Part shown: positions 33,884 through 41,688 of the stretch, one piece after another
Layout: each line of letters opens with the position of its first letter
Position numbering within the stretch: the first letter of the stretch is position 1
Source of the DNA: an uncultured Telmatospirillum sp.
GTDB lineage: Bacteria > Pseudomonadota > Alphaproteobacteria > Rhodospirillales > Magnetospirillaceae
Length of the DNA: 48,796 bases
Direction: 5' to 3'
Assembly: GCA_903858635.1 (NCBI GenBank)
Contig: CAIOJO010000385.1
Span: 1 to 48,796, forward strand
The notes under the pieces: generated by a model
Told to the model about the DNA's origin: nothing
What the model saw: the letters and a program-made list of their open reading frames with translations, nothing else
Database searches by the model: none
Program-made: the position numbers and the translations under genes

Positions 33884-36017
33884 CGCCGGCCTCCTGGCAG
33901 CGCCACAGCTGGGCATAGCGGCCTTGGCCGGCGAGCAGCGCGTCATGCCCGCCCTGTTCGATGATCTCGCCCTTCTCCATCACGATGATGCGGTCGCAGT
34001 GGCGGACGGCACTCAGACGATGGGCGATGATGAACACCGTTCGGCCCTGGCTCATCGCCTTCATGTTGCGACGAATCTCGGCCTCGGATTCATAGTCGAG
34101 GGCCGAGGTCGCCTCGTCGAAGATCAGGATGCGCGGATTGGTGATCAGTGCTCGGGCGATGGCAATGCGCTGGCGCTGTCCCCCCGACAGGTTGGCGCCG
34201 CGTTCCACCACCGGGGTATCGTAGGCCTCGGGCAGATCGAGGATGAACTCGTGGGCGGCCGCCAGCTTGGCCGCCGCGATCACCGCTTCCATCGGCTGCG
34301 CCGGATCGGCCAGGGCGATGTTGTCGCGGATCGTGCGGTTGAACAGGACATTTTCCTGCAGCACCACGCCCAGTTGGCGGCGCAGCCAGGCGGTGTCGAC
34401 CAGGGCCAGATCGACGCCGTCGATGGCCACCCGGCCGGCTTCCGGTGAATAGAGCCGCTGCAGCAGTTTGGCCAGGGTGCTCTTGCCGGAGCCGGACGAG
34501 CCGACGATGCCGATGCTTTCGCCCGCCGCAACCTCGAGCGACAGCCCGCGCAGCACCGGCGACCGATCCGCCGCATAGCGAAAGCGCACCGCGTCGAAGG
34601 TGACCCGGCCGGCAATGGCCGGCATCTGCTGACGGCTGCCGGCCCGCCGTTCGGTCGGGGTATTGAGGATATCGCCAAGGCGCTCGACCGACACCCGCAT
34701 CTGCTGGAAGTCCTGCCATAGCTGGGCCATCCGCAAGATCGGCGAGGCGACGCGTCCGGCCAGCATGTTGAAGGCGACCAAGGCACCGATGGTCATATCG
34801 CCCGACATCACCGCCTGGGCGCCGAGCCACAGGGTCAGCACGGTCTGCCCCTTGGAGATGCCCTGTGCCGCCTGCGACGCCAAGGCGCCCAGGTTCTGCG
34901 CCTTGAACGACGACGAGACATAGGCCGCCAGCAGGTTTTCCCATTTGCGCTGCATCTGCGGCTCGACCGCCATCGCCTTGCAGGTCTCGGCGGCGCCGAT
35001 CGTCTCGACCAGGAAGCCCTGATTCTCGGCCCCGTGGCGGAATTTCAGATCGACCCGGCGCTTGAGGACCGGCGACACCGCCGCCGACAAAGCGAGGTAA
35101 AGGGGGATGGTTCCCAGCACGACCCAGGTCAGGGTCGGCGAATAGGCGAACATCACGCCGAAGAACAGCACGGTGAAGACGGCGTCGACCACCAGGGTCA
35201 AGGCCGAGCCGGTGAGGAAATTGCGGATGTTTTCCAGCTCGCGCACCCGAGCCACGGTGGTGCCGGCCGGACGCGTCCCGAAATAGGCCAGAGGCAGGCC
35301 CAGCAAGTGATGGAACAGGTTGGCCCCGAGCTCGACGTCGATGCGGCTGGTGGTATGGCTGAACACGTAGTTGCGCAGAGCCCCCAACACACATTCGAAC
35401 AGCGACACGATGCCCAGTCCGATGACCAGCACGTCGAGGCTGGACAGGCCGCGATGCACCAGCACCTTGTCGGTCACCACCTGGAAGAACATGGGCGAGA
35501 CCAGCCCCATCAGCTGCATGAAGAACGAGGCGATCAGAACCTCGCCCAGCAGCCGCCGATAGCGGATGACCGAGGGGATGAACCAGGACAGGTCGAAGCC
35601 GCGAATCGGGCCGCCCAGGGCTTCGCGGTGGGCCAGCAGGATCAGGCGGCCGTCCCAGCTGGCCTCGATTTCCTCGCGGCTCCTGATCTGCGGAACCGGA
35701 TACCCCGGATCCTGGATCAGCAGCTTGCCGTCGGCATGGCGGGCGAAGATGACGAAGCGTCCATCCTTCAACGGAGCGATGGCCGGCAGCGGCGCCCGGT
35801 CGAGCCTTTCCCAGCGGCTGCGGGACAGCCGGGCCAATAAGCCATTCCGTTTGGCGCAGCGGACCACGTCGCCGGCATCGAAGGCAGCGTCGGTCTTGCC
35901 ATAGTCGTGATGGATCTGTGTCCCGTCGAGCGGCCGCTGAAGGAACTGGGCCATCAGCACCAGGCAAGCCAGCCCGCTGTCGTTGTCTTCTTTGGGTAAT
36001 GCGTATCCGTCCGGCAT
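33870..36017 (-). CDS. Type I secretion ABC transporter with degenerate C39 domain (HlyB-like)
   Basis: A 715-residue exporter. Residues 1-130 are a C39-peptidase-like domain, but the catalytic Cys is Ser14 (DNDSGLACLVLMAQF) and the His of HFVV is replaced (RFVIFAR). It should therefore dock substrate without cleaving it, as in HlyB. Six membrane helices span about 150-450. The ATPase shows Walker A GSSGSGKSTL near 503-512, LSGGQRQRIAIARAL near 609 and ILIFDEATSALDYESE after it. The order ABC - HlyD - DUF4214 gene suggests one dedicated secretion set. No TolC homologue is in the window. The 301-bp gap upstream holds a repeat and no gene. Confidence 0.93.
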   Translation of the reverse strand: MPDGYALPKEDNDSGLACLVLMAQFLQRPLDGTQIHHDYGKTDAAFDAGDVVRCAKRNGLLARLSRSRWERLDRAPLPAIAPLKDGRFVIFARHADGKLLIQDPGYPVPQIRSREEIEASWDGRLILLAHREALGGPIRGFDLSWFIPSVIRYRRLLGEVLIASFFMQLMGLVSPMFFQVVTDKVLVHRGLSSLDVLVIGLGIVSLFECVLGALRNYVFSHTTSRIDVELGANLFHHLLGLPLAYFGTRPAGTTVARVRELENIRNFLTGSALTLVVDAVFTVLFFGVMFAYSPTLTWVVLGTIPLYLALSAAVSPVLKRRVDLKFRHGAENQGFLVETIGAAETCKAMAVEPQMQRKWENLLAAYVSSSFKAQNLGALASQAAQGISKGQTVLTLWLGAQAVMSGDMTIGALVAFNMLAGRVASPILRMAQLWQDFQQMRVSVERLGDILNTPTERRAGSRQQMPAIAGRVTFDAVRFRYAADRSPVLRGLSLEVAAGESIGIVGSSGSGKSTLAKLLQRLYSPEAGRVAIDGVDLALVDTAWLRRQLGVVLQENVLFNRTIRDNIALADPAQPMEAVIAAAKLAAAHEFILDLPEAYDTPVVERGANLSGGQRQRIAIARALITNPRILIFDEATSALDYESEAEIRRNMKAMSQGRTVFIIAHRLSAVRHCDRIIVMEKGEIIEQGGHDALLAGQGRYAQLWRCQEAGDVAA

Positions 36018-36140
36018 GTGCCCCGTCTTCGCTGTTCAGCTAGGGGCATTGTTGGGCCGGAGGTTAAAGAATCGGTAACGAGACTCGCAATTGCAGGTTG
36101 CGAAAAGGGGGTAGTGCCGGAGCGGGAACTTGCGGAAGTA

Positions 36141-36306
36141 GAACCGCCAAGGCGCCAGGACGCCAAGGGTCAGGAGGGGCGATGAGGCTCCGACCATGAG
36201 ATTTGCATTCTGCCGCCGCAGGCGCGGTCATCATCACCGTTCGGCCTGGGCGCGACCTGCCGCAACCACGCCAGTCACCTTGGCGCCTTGGCGTCTTGGC
36301 GGTTCA
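36141..36306. repeat. CTTGGCG-class inverted repeat
   Basis: Arms 36141-36168 (starting GAACCGCCAAGGCGCC) and 36279-36306 (ending GTCTTGGCGGTTC) match as inverted repeats at 25 of 28 positions. The arms are imperfect 8-nt iterations of CTTGGCG. The 110-bp centre has no clear second palindrome. The right arm ends 12 bp before the stop of the leftward MFS gene. The rest of the 36018-36318 gap shows only a TCGCAA/TTGCGA dyad near 36087-36105. Confidence 0.85.
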
Positions 36307-36318
36307 AGAATTCCCGAG

Positions 36319-37542
36319 CTACTCGGCCGGCTGATCCTTCGGCACCGCCACCAGGACCCAGGCGAAGGTGGCCAGGAACAATCCGGCGGCGATGATGAAC
36401 AAGGGGCGGATGCCGAGCCCCGCCGCCAGGCTGCCGCCGGTGATCGGGCCGAGGAAATTGCCGAGGAAGAAGGCGGTCGAGGTCACCCCGTAGATGAAGC
36501 CCCGGCGTCCCGGCTCGACCAGGCGACCCAGCAGCGCATTGGCGGTGGGCACGATGCCGCCGAGGAACATGCCGAGGGCGAAGCGCTCGCCGAGAAACCA
36601 CCAATAGTTGTGCACGAAGGCCTGCGGCAGGGAAATCAGGGCGGCGCAGAACAGGCTGAGCAGCAGGACCTTGCGATAGCCGATGACATCGCTCCGCTTG
36701 CCGAGAAAGGGCGAGAACAGCAGATCCGACACCCCGGTCACCGAAAAGGCCAGGCCGGCCATGGTGGCCAGGGCCGGAATCGGGCCGACCAGCTCTTGCA
36801 CGAAGACAGTGATCAGCGGCTGGATGGTGCGGATCGAGAACTGTGAGAACAACAGCACGAAGACCAGCGACAGCAGCGGGGCCGAACCGGCCACCAGGCG
36901 GATGCCGGCCCGCACCGAGGCGACCGGACGCCGCTCCTCGTGGTGGAAGGGCGGGTCGGCAACGAACAGCCAGGTCATCACCAGGGCCAGCGCCGACAGG
37001 GCCGAGGTCCAGTAGAAGACGGCCCGCAGGTCATGGGCCAGATCGGCCACCAGCCCGCCGCATAACGGGCCGGCCAGCGAGCCGACCAGTTGGCCGGTGG
37101 ACAGCCAGCCCAAGCCCCAGCCCAGCTTGTCTTCGGGAATCTCGGTGGCCACCAGGGCCACCGCCGTGGCAGAGAATCCAGCGAAGATGCCGAGCACGGC
37201 GCGCAAGGTGAACAGATGCCAGGCCTGGGTGGAAAACGCCATCAACAGGGTGAACAGGCTGATGGCGGCGCTGGCCCGCAGCACCATCGACTTCCGCCCG
37301 TAGCGGTCGCCCAAGGCGCCCCACACCGGCGAGGCGAAGGCCGCCACCAGCGGCGTCACCGCGGCGATTAGCCCCGACCAGAAATCGATGCCGGCGATAC
37401 TGGTCACCCCCAGTTCCGGCAGGAACAGGGGCAGGATCGGGGTGAACACCGTTACCCCGAGGCTCATCACGAACTGAACCGCCACCATCACCCATAGGGT
37501 GCGGACCCAGGGCGGCCGCAGCGGACTCGGCTGCATCAACAT
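36319..37542 (-). CDS. MFS transporter, MdtG-like multidrug-type
   Basis: A 407-residue, 12-helix major facilitator protein. It shows the loop 2-3 motif GALGDRYGRKSMVLR, the antiporter-like helix-5 region GWLSTGQLVGSLAGPLCGG and the mirrored loop FLGKRSDVIGYRKVL. These match the DHA1/MdtG drug:H+ antiporter group. It lies 113 bp downstream of the binding-protein gene on the same strand, so it could be the permease of that gene set or an independent exporter. The short copy of the CGTCATGGCC repeat lies between them, arguing mildly against simple co-transcription. Confidence 0.86.
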   Translation of the reverse strand: MLMQPSPLRPPWVRTLWVMVAVQFVMSLGVTVFTPILPLFLPELGVTSIAGIDFWSGLIAAVTPLVAAFASPVWGALGDRYGRKSMVLRASAAISLFTLLMAFSTQAWHLFTLRAVLGIFAGFSATAVALVATEIPEDKLGWGLGWLSTGQLVGSLAGPLCGGLVADLAHDLRAVFYWTSALSALALVMTWLFVADPPFHHEERRPVASVRAGIRLVAGSAPLLSLVFVLLFSQFSIRTIQPLITVFVQELVGPIPALATMAGLAFSVTGVSDLLFSPFLGKRSDVIGYRKVLLLSLFCAALISLPQAFVHNYWWFLGERFALGMFLGGIVPTANALLGRLVEPGRRGFIYGVTSTAFFLGNFLGPITGGSLAAGLGIRPLFIIAAGLFLATFAWVLVAVPKDQPAE

Positions 37543-37592
37543 GATCTTGTAATCGCCGGACTCAAGCCACCAAGCAGCACATAACCTCTAAC

Positions 37593-37633
37593 CGTCATGG
37601 CCGGGCTCGACCAGCACAAGGCCGGGCATGACG
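37593..37633. repeat. CGTCATGGCC-class intergenic repeat, short copy
   Basis: It begins with the same text as the element at 32289 (CGTCATGGCCGGGCTCGACC, one mismatch) and ends GCCGGGCATGACG, but lacks about 70 bp of the centre. The seven bases before it (CTCTAAC) are shared with the long copy. Confidence 0.72.
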
Positions 37634-37655
37634 ACGAAAGGTGGAGAGAAATCAC

Positions 37656-38705
37656 CTAATTCTTGCCCATCACCGATTCGGAGGCCAGTTTCACCACATC
37701 GGGAGGCGCCGCGTACAGCTCCTTGACCAATTGTTGAACCTGCTCGCCGCTCACCGGCCGCACCTCCAACTCGAGCTGCTTGGCCTCGGCCAGGAATTCG
37801 GGATCCTTCATGGTCTCGTCGAAGGCCTTGCGCAAGGCGGCCACCCGCTCGGGCGGAACGCCGGGCGGGGCGACGAACGGCCGGGCCATCGACTGGCGCG
37901 TCAGAATCAGCTTCAAGGCGGCCTTTTCCAATGGATTGTCGGTCAGGTCCATCAGCAGCGGCACGTTCGGCAGATCCTCATGCTTGTGCAATGCCATCTG
38001 GATCGGCAGGTCGATCTCCTTGTCGTCCAGCAGCTGCCGGTGGCGGCTCTTCAGCTCGCTCCACGAGGCGCCGCAGAAGCCCTGGGTCTCGCCCCGCTGC
38101 ACCGACAGGATGGCGTCGTTGCTGCCGGGGAAGCCGCTGACCAGCTTGATCGGCGCCTTCAGGACATTGATCAGCAGGTTGGCCATCACGTCCGGATCCG
38201 AACCGGGCCCGTTGCCGGCGAAGGTCGACGGCCTGGCCCGCAGGTCCTCGATGGTCTTGAACCCCGACTTGGCCCCGGTGATGCAAAGGCTCACCTCCTC
38301 GTTGACGCTGCCAATCCAATTGAACTGGGTGGCGTCGAACATGATGCCCTCGGTATGGCCGAGCAGCGGTTCCATGGCCATGCCGCGGGCGAAGATGCCG
38401 ATGAAGGTGCCATCCTTGGGGGCCGCCTTGGCCAGGTAATTGGCCGCCCGCAGGCTGCCGGCGCCCGGCATGTTCTGCGGCACCATGGTCGGGTTGCCGG
38501 GAATGTGCTTGCCCATGAAGCGCGACAGGGTTCGCGTATAGATGTCGTAACCGCCACCGACGCTGTAGCCGATGATCACCTGGATGGTCTTGCCGGAATA
38601 GAACTCGGCGACCGGATCGGCGGCATTGGCCCGGCCGGCCAATGCCAACAGTCCGGCCACCAAGACGCCCAAACAGGCTCGGGACCAAAAACGGCATTCC
38701 TTCAT
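37656..38705 (-). CDS. Tripartite tricarboxylate transporter-type binding protein (Bug/TctC family)
   Basis: A 349-residue periplasmic solute-binding protein. The signal peptide ends at GRANA (about 27). Family motifs are FYSGKTIQVIIGYSVGGGYD, PGNPTMVPQNMPGAGSLRAAN and NGPGSDPDVMANLL in the ligand cleft, with FVAPPGVPPERVAALRKAF in the C-terminal lobe. Bug proteins bind carboxylates and related metabolites. No TctA/TctB permease genes are adjacent, so it is orphaned, as many Bug proteins are. GGAGGGGAG upstream supports the ATG at 38705. It follows the bicupin gene by 45 bp on the same strand and probably captures that pathway's substrate. Confidence 0.88.
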   Translation of the reverse strand: MKECRFWSRACLGVLVAGLLALAGRANAADPVAEFYSGKTIQVIIGYSVGGGYDIYTRTLSRFMGKHIPGNPTMVPQNMPGAGSLRAANYLAKAAPKDGTFIGIFARGMAMEPLLGHTEGIMFDATQFNWIGSVNEEVSLCITGAKSGFKTIEDLRARPSTFAGNGPGSDPDVMANLLINVLKAPIKLVSGFPGSNDAILSVQRGETQGFCGASWSELKSRHRQLLDDKEIDLPIQMALHKHEDLPNVPLLMDLTDNPLEKAALKLILTRQSMARPFVAPPGVPPERVAALRKAFDETMKDPEFLAEAKQLELEVRPVSGEQVQQLVKELYAAPPDVVKLASESVMGKN

Positions 38706-38750
38706 TCTTCGTCTCCCCTCCGTTCCCGACCCTGATGGATGGGCCATTCT

Positions 38751-39863
38751 TTATGGATTTGGCAGGAACTTCTCCATCATCGGCACCACGCCGTTCTTCT
38801 TCATCTCGTCGAACCAGATCTTGTGGATGCGCGGATCCTGGTCGTCGTATTCCATCTGGTCGCCGCCGTCCTTGATGCTGGTCGACACGGCCCCCTTGTC
38901 GCCCGGCTTCATCCCGATCAGCGAGCGGCGCTGCATCGTCGTCAGCGGGTAGCGCTGGCCACCGACACCGGTGGCGAGATAGCGCGCCGGAGCGGTGCTG
39001 GTGTTGAAATGCTGGTGGAACTGCTTGTCGGCCGGCGGGAACACCACGCCATGCTTCCAGTCGATGCGCAGGAAGTCCTTCTGGTCATCGTACCACAAGA
39101 GCGAATAGCCGTGGCCGGTAACGCACATGACGTGGAAGCCGGGACCGTGGCGGTGCCCCTTCTTGTAGGTGCCGACCGGCATTTCCGAGATATGCGCATG
39201 CATGGTGCCATCGGCCAGGACGAACATGATGTTGGTGCCGCCGGCGCCGCGGTCGCTCCACGACTTCAGCTCGAGGCTGGCCAGGTCGGGAACGAAATTG
39301 GTTTCCCACATGTGGTTGCCCGGTCGCACGGTGATCAGGTCGCCTTCCCCGGTGTAGTGCTCGTTCTTGCCAGCCCGCTCGCTGAAATCGAAGTCGTTGT
39401 CGAACACGAACTTCTCATTGTGGAAGAGATTCAGCACCAGTGGCAAGTCGGTGGTGCTGACCAGCAGCGCCCGCTCAACCCCGCTGCCGTTGAAATGGCG
39501 GTGCTTGGCGTTCAACGGAATGGCGAACAGGCTCTTCGGACCCCATTCGAAGTTATGCTTGCGCCCGTCGGCGAACTCGACCTGGGTGCTGCCATGGCCT
39601 TCCAGCACATAGAAGACATCCTCGTAGAGGTGGCGCTGCGGGCTGGTCGAACCGCCCGGCGGGAGGTCGAACACGAACATATTGGCGAAATCGCCGCGGC
39701 CCTTCAGATGCACGGCCGCCGCCTTGACGCCGTAACGCGGCCACAGCGCCGTCTCGACGGTAAACAGATCGATTCCGTAGTCTTCGGTGACCGGCAGGCC
39801 TTCTTTCTGCACCCAGTCCAGATAGGCATCGATGCCGTAGCGGGGGGTCGTCTGAACGGTCAT
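38751..39863 (-). CDS. Bicupin protein of unknown function
   Basis: A 370-residue protein with two cupin barrels. The first (about 60-130) has RHLYEDVFYVLEGHG followed by IPLNAKHRHFN. The second (about 215-300) has GTYKKGHRHGPGFHVMCVTGHG and VVFPPADKQFHQHFN, with a full His set (HRH, later His, HQH) able to hold a metal. The layout resembles gentisate-type dioxygenases in form but their conserved text is not evident, so no reaction is assigned. AAGGAGG lies 5 nt before the ATG at 39863. It sits 16 bp after the EutA-like gene and before the Bug gene, so all three appear to form one operon. Confidence 0.75.
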   Translation of the reverse strand: MTVQTTPRYGIDAYLDWVQKEGLPVTEDYGIDLFTVETALWPRYGVKAAAVHLKGRGDFANMFVFDLPPGGSTSPQRHLYEDVFYVLEGHGSTQVEFADGRKHNFEWGPKSLFAIPLNAKHRHFNGSGVERALLVSTTDLPLVLNLFHNEKFVFDNDFDFSERAGKNEHYTGEGDLITVRPGNHMWETNFVPDLASLELKSWSDRGAGGTNIMFVLADGTMHAHISEMPVGTYKKGHRHGPGFHVMCVTGHGYSLLWYDDQKDFLRIDWKHGVVFPPADKQFHQHFNTSTAPARYLATGVGGQRYPLTTMQRRSLIGMKPGDKGAVSTSIKDGGDQMEYDDQDPRIHKIWFDEMKKNGVVPMMEKFLPNP

Positions 39864-39879
39864 TGGTTCCTCCTTCAAT

Positions 39880-41388
39880 TCAAGAAAACAGCAGCGACTT
39901 GATCACCACCGGCACCACGCCGGGCGGGGTGATCATCTCGCCGACATCGACAAAATCCAGGTCCTGCAGCTGCACACCGTCGATCGACACCACCGGACCG
40001 ACCAGCCCCAATTCGCGATGCAGCAAACGTCCGAAGGTGCGGCCGACATCGCCGTCGATCATCAGCAGCAGCAATTCGTCGCGCCGGCCATCCGGTGCGA
40101 CGGCCTTGAGGATGGCCCGGCCGACGGCAGCCAGCCGGCTGTATTCGGGATCGCCGGTCCAGCTCAAGGCGATGGCGACGCGCGCCCCGGCAGCCAGATC
40201 GAGATGACGCAGCCCGGCCTCGATCGAGGCGCTGATGGCGGCTTCGTCGATAGCGCCGGAGAGGTCGGCGGCGATCTGCACCACCGGCACATTATGCACC
40301 GGCAGCGGGGCATCTTCCGGCAGATATATGGTCTTGCCGCTGACCTGTACGGTGAATTGCGACGCGCCGATGACGGTAGCGCGGATCCCCTGGCCGGGAT
40401 CGAGCACCGGAATGCTCATCCGGCTGCCCAGCTGGCGGCGCAACTCGGCCGACAGCAACTGGGCGATGTCGCCGAACTCCTGCTCCTCGCGGCCGAAGAT
40501 GTATTCCGAGACCCCGCCCGAAAAGGTCACCGCCTCGGGTGCCACCGGTCGCGCCAGGGCGTCGGTCAGCAAGAGGGCGGTGCCCAAACTGTCGGTCGCG
40601 GTGCCCAGGATATGATCCATGGCGATGCCGGCGAAGCGGGCGGCGATCTTCTCGCGCAGCGCACGGTCGGCCAGCGCCTCGGGATCGGTCGCCAATCCCA
40701 GGTCCTTGGCCACCATCTGCGCCGCCTCGTCGACGCGGGTCCAGGCCCCCAGGGAATCGGCGGCGATCAGCCGGCCGCCGACGGCGAAGGCGGCGACCCC
40801 GAGGACGCGCCCGCGGTCGATCAGGGCCAGCTTGGTGGTACCGCCGCCGATATCGACATGCAGCAGGCATTTGTCCAATTCCTTGGACAGCCGGACCGCC
40901 CCCGAGCCATGGGCGGCCAGCGTGCATTCCAGCTTGTGGCCGGCGGTGGCGCAGACGAACTTGCCGGCCTCGCCGGCGAACAGCTCGTCGATGGCGCGGG
41001 CATTGGTCCGCTTGATCGCCTCGCCGGTCAGGATCACCGCGCCGCTGTCGATGTCGGCGCGGACGAAGCCGGCCTGGTGATAGGCGCCGTGGATGAAATG
41101 CCCCAGCTGATGGGCGTCGATGGTGCCGTCGGCCAGGAATGGCGTCAGCATGATCGGCGACCGCCACATGACCTCGCGGCCGATCACCACGAAGCGGCTG
41201 GACAGCCCCTGCGTCTGGCGCTGCAGGATCACCTTGGCGAACAACAGATGCGAGGTGGAGCTGCCGATGTCGATGCCGATGGTCTTCAGTTCGACCGTTT
41301 CCTGATCCCAGATACAGCGCGCGATCTCCAGACGCTGGGCATCGGTCATTTCCACATGCTCGTGGAAGAACTCACCGTCGTGCGGCAT
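39880..41388 (-). CDS. EutA-like reactivating-factor ATPase
   Basis: A 502-residue protein of the EutA family. The ASKHA fold is clear: phosphate-1 IGIDIGSSTSHLLF (37-50), phosphate-2 VDIGGGTTKLAL (178-189) and adenosine motif TFSGGVSEYIFG (288-299). EutA exchanges damaged cobalamin on ethanolamine ammonia-lyase (EutBC) using ATP. No eutB, eutC or microcompartment gene is in this window, and the partners are a bicupin protein and a Bug binding protein. It is about 35 residues longer than E. coli EutA (467). Either it serves a lyase encoded elsewhere, or it has another target. The ATG at 41388 has only a weak Shine-Dalgarno; upstream is a dyad-containing promoter. Confidence 0.85.
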   Translation of the reverse strand: MPHDGEFFHEHVEMTDAQRLEIARCIWDQETVELKTIGIDIGSSTSHLLFAKVILQRQTQGLSSRFVVIGREVMWRSPIMLTPFLADGTIDAHQLGHFIHGAYHQAGFVRADIDSGAVILTGEAIKRTNARAIDELFAGEAGKFVCATAGHKLECTLAAHGSGAVRLSKELDKCLLHVDIGGGTTKLALIDRGRVLGVAAFAVGGRLIAADSLGAWTRVDEAAQMVAKDLGLATDPEALADRALREKIAARFAGIAMDHILGTATDSLGTALLLTDALARPVAPEAVTFSGGVSEYIFGREEQEFGDIAQLLSAELRRQLGSRMSIPVLDPGQGIRATVIGASQFTVQVSGKTIYLPEDAPLPVHNVPVVQIAADLSGAIDEAAISASIEAGLRHLDLAAGARVAIALSWTGDPEYSRLAAVGRAILKAVAPDGRRDELLLLMIDGDVGRTFGRLLHRELGLVGPVVSIDGVQLQDLDFVDVGEMITPPGVVPVVIKSLLFS

Positions 41389-41425
41389 TGCCGGACCATC
41401 CTCGTTGTGACTGGCGCCAAGCTAT

Positions 41426-41490
41426 CCAGACGGCCCGCCCCGGCCCAATATATTTTTTTGGGGCGAGCCAGCTAAATATTAGCTGTCTGG
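41426..41490 (-). promoter_or_regulatory. Candidate promoter and operator for the eutA-like operon
   Basis: On the minus strand TTAGCT (plus coordinates 41470-41475), a 17-bp spacer and TATATT (41447-41452) make a sigma-70-like promoter about 60 bp before the start codon. The -35 box lies in the dyad CAGCTAA-ATA-TTAGCTG (41469-41485). Flanking inverted pairs CCAGAC/GTCTGG (41426-41431, 41485-41490) and CGCCCC/GGGGCG (41436-41441, 41460-41465) add further symmetry. A LysR-type regulator encoded just upstream is the natural candidate to bind here. Confidence 0.45.
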
Positions 41491-41507
41491 GCGCCGCGGC
41501 CGAAGAA

Positions 41508-41676
41508 TGAACCGCCAAGACGCCAAGGGGACAAAGAGTTATCCGCAGATGACACAGATGGATGCAGTTTGGAGGGCAATGCCTTCGGCGAACTGAGTGC
41601 GCCGCAGGCATTATCTGCGCCAATCTGCGTCATCTGCGGATCTAATTTCTTGGCGCCTTGGCGCCTTGGCGGTTCA
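41508..41676. repeat. Triple-nested iterated palindrome
   Basis: Three concentric inverted repeats with different sequences. Outer arms of CTTGGCG units are 41508-41527 and 41657-41676 (19 of 20). Middle arms of ATCTGCG units are 41541-41560 and 41622-41641 (18 of 20). Inner arms AATGCCTTCGGCG / CGCCGCAGGCATT are 41578-41590 and 41600-41612 (12 of 13). The whole 169 bp could fold as one long interrupted hairpin. It lies between the LysR and eutA-like genes and ends 12 bp before the LysR stop. Confidence 0.9.
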
Positions 41677-41688
41677 ATCCCCCGACGA

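Noticed and set aside
36290-36320. tRNA-like GGTTCAA segments in the intergenic repeats (36.3 and 41.67 kb)
   Set aside because: They resemble a T-loop, but no acceptor, D-arm or anticodon stem can be built around them; they belong to the CTTGGCG repeat ends.
38751-39863. Gentisate 1,2-dioxygenase assignment
   Set aside because: The two-cupin layout fits, but the characteristic gentisate dioxygenase sequence and ring-cleavage neighbours are missing.
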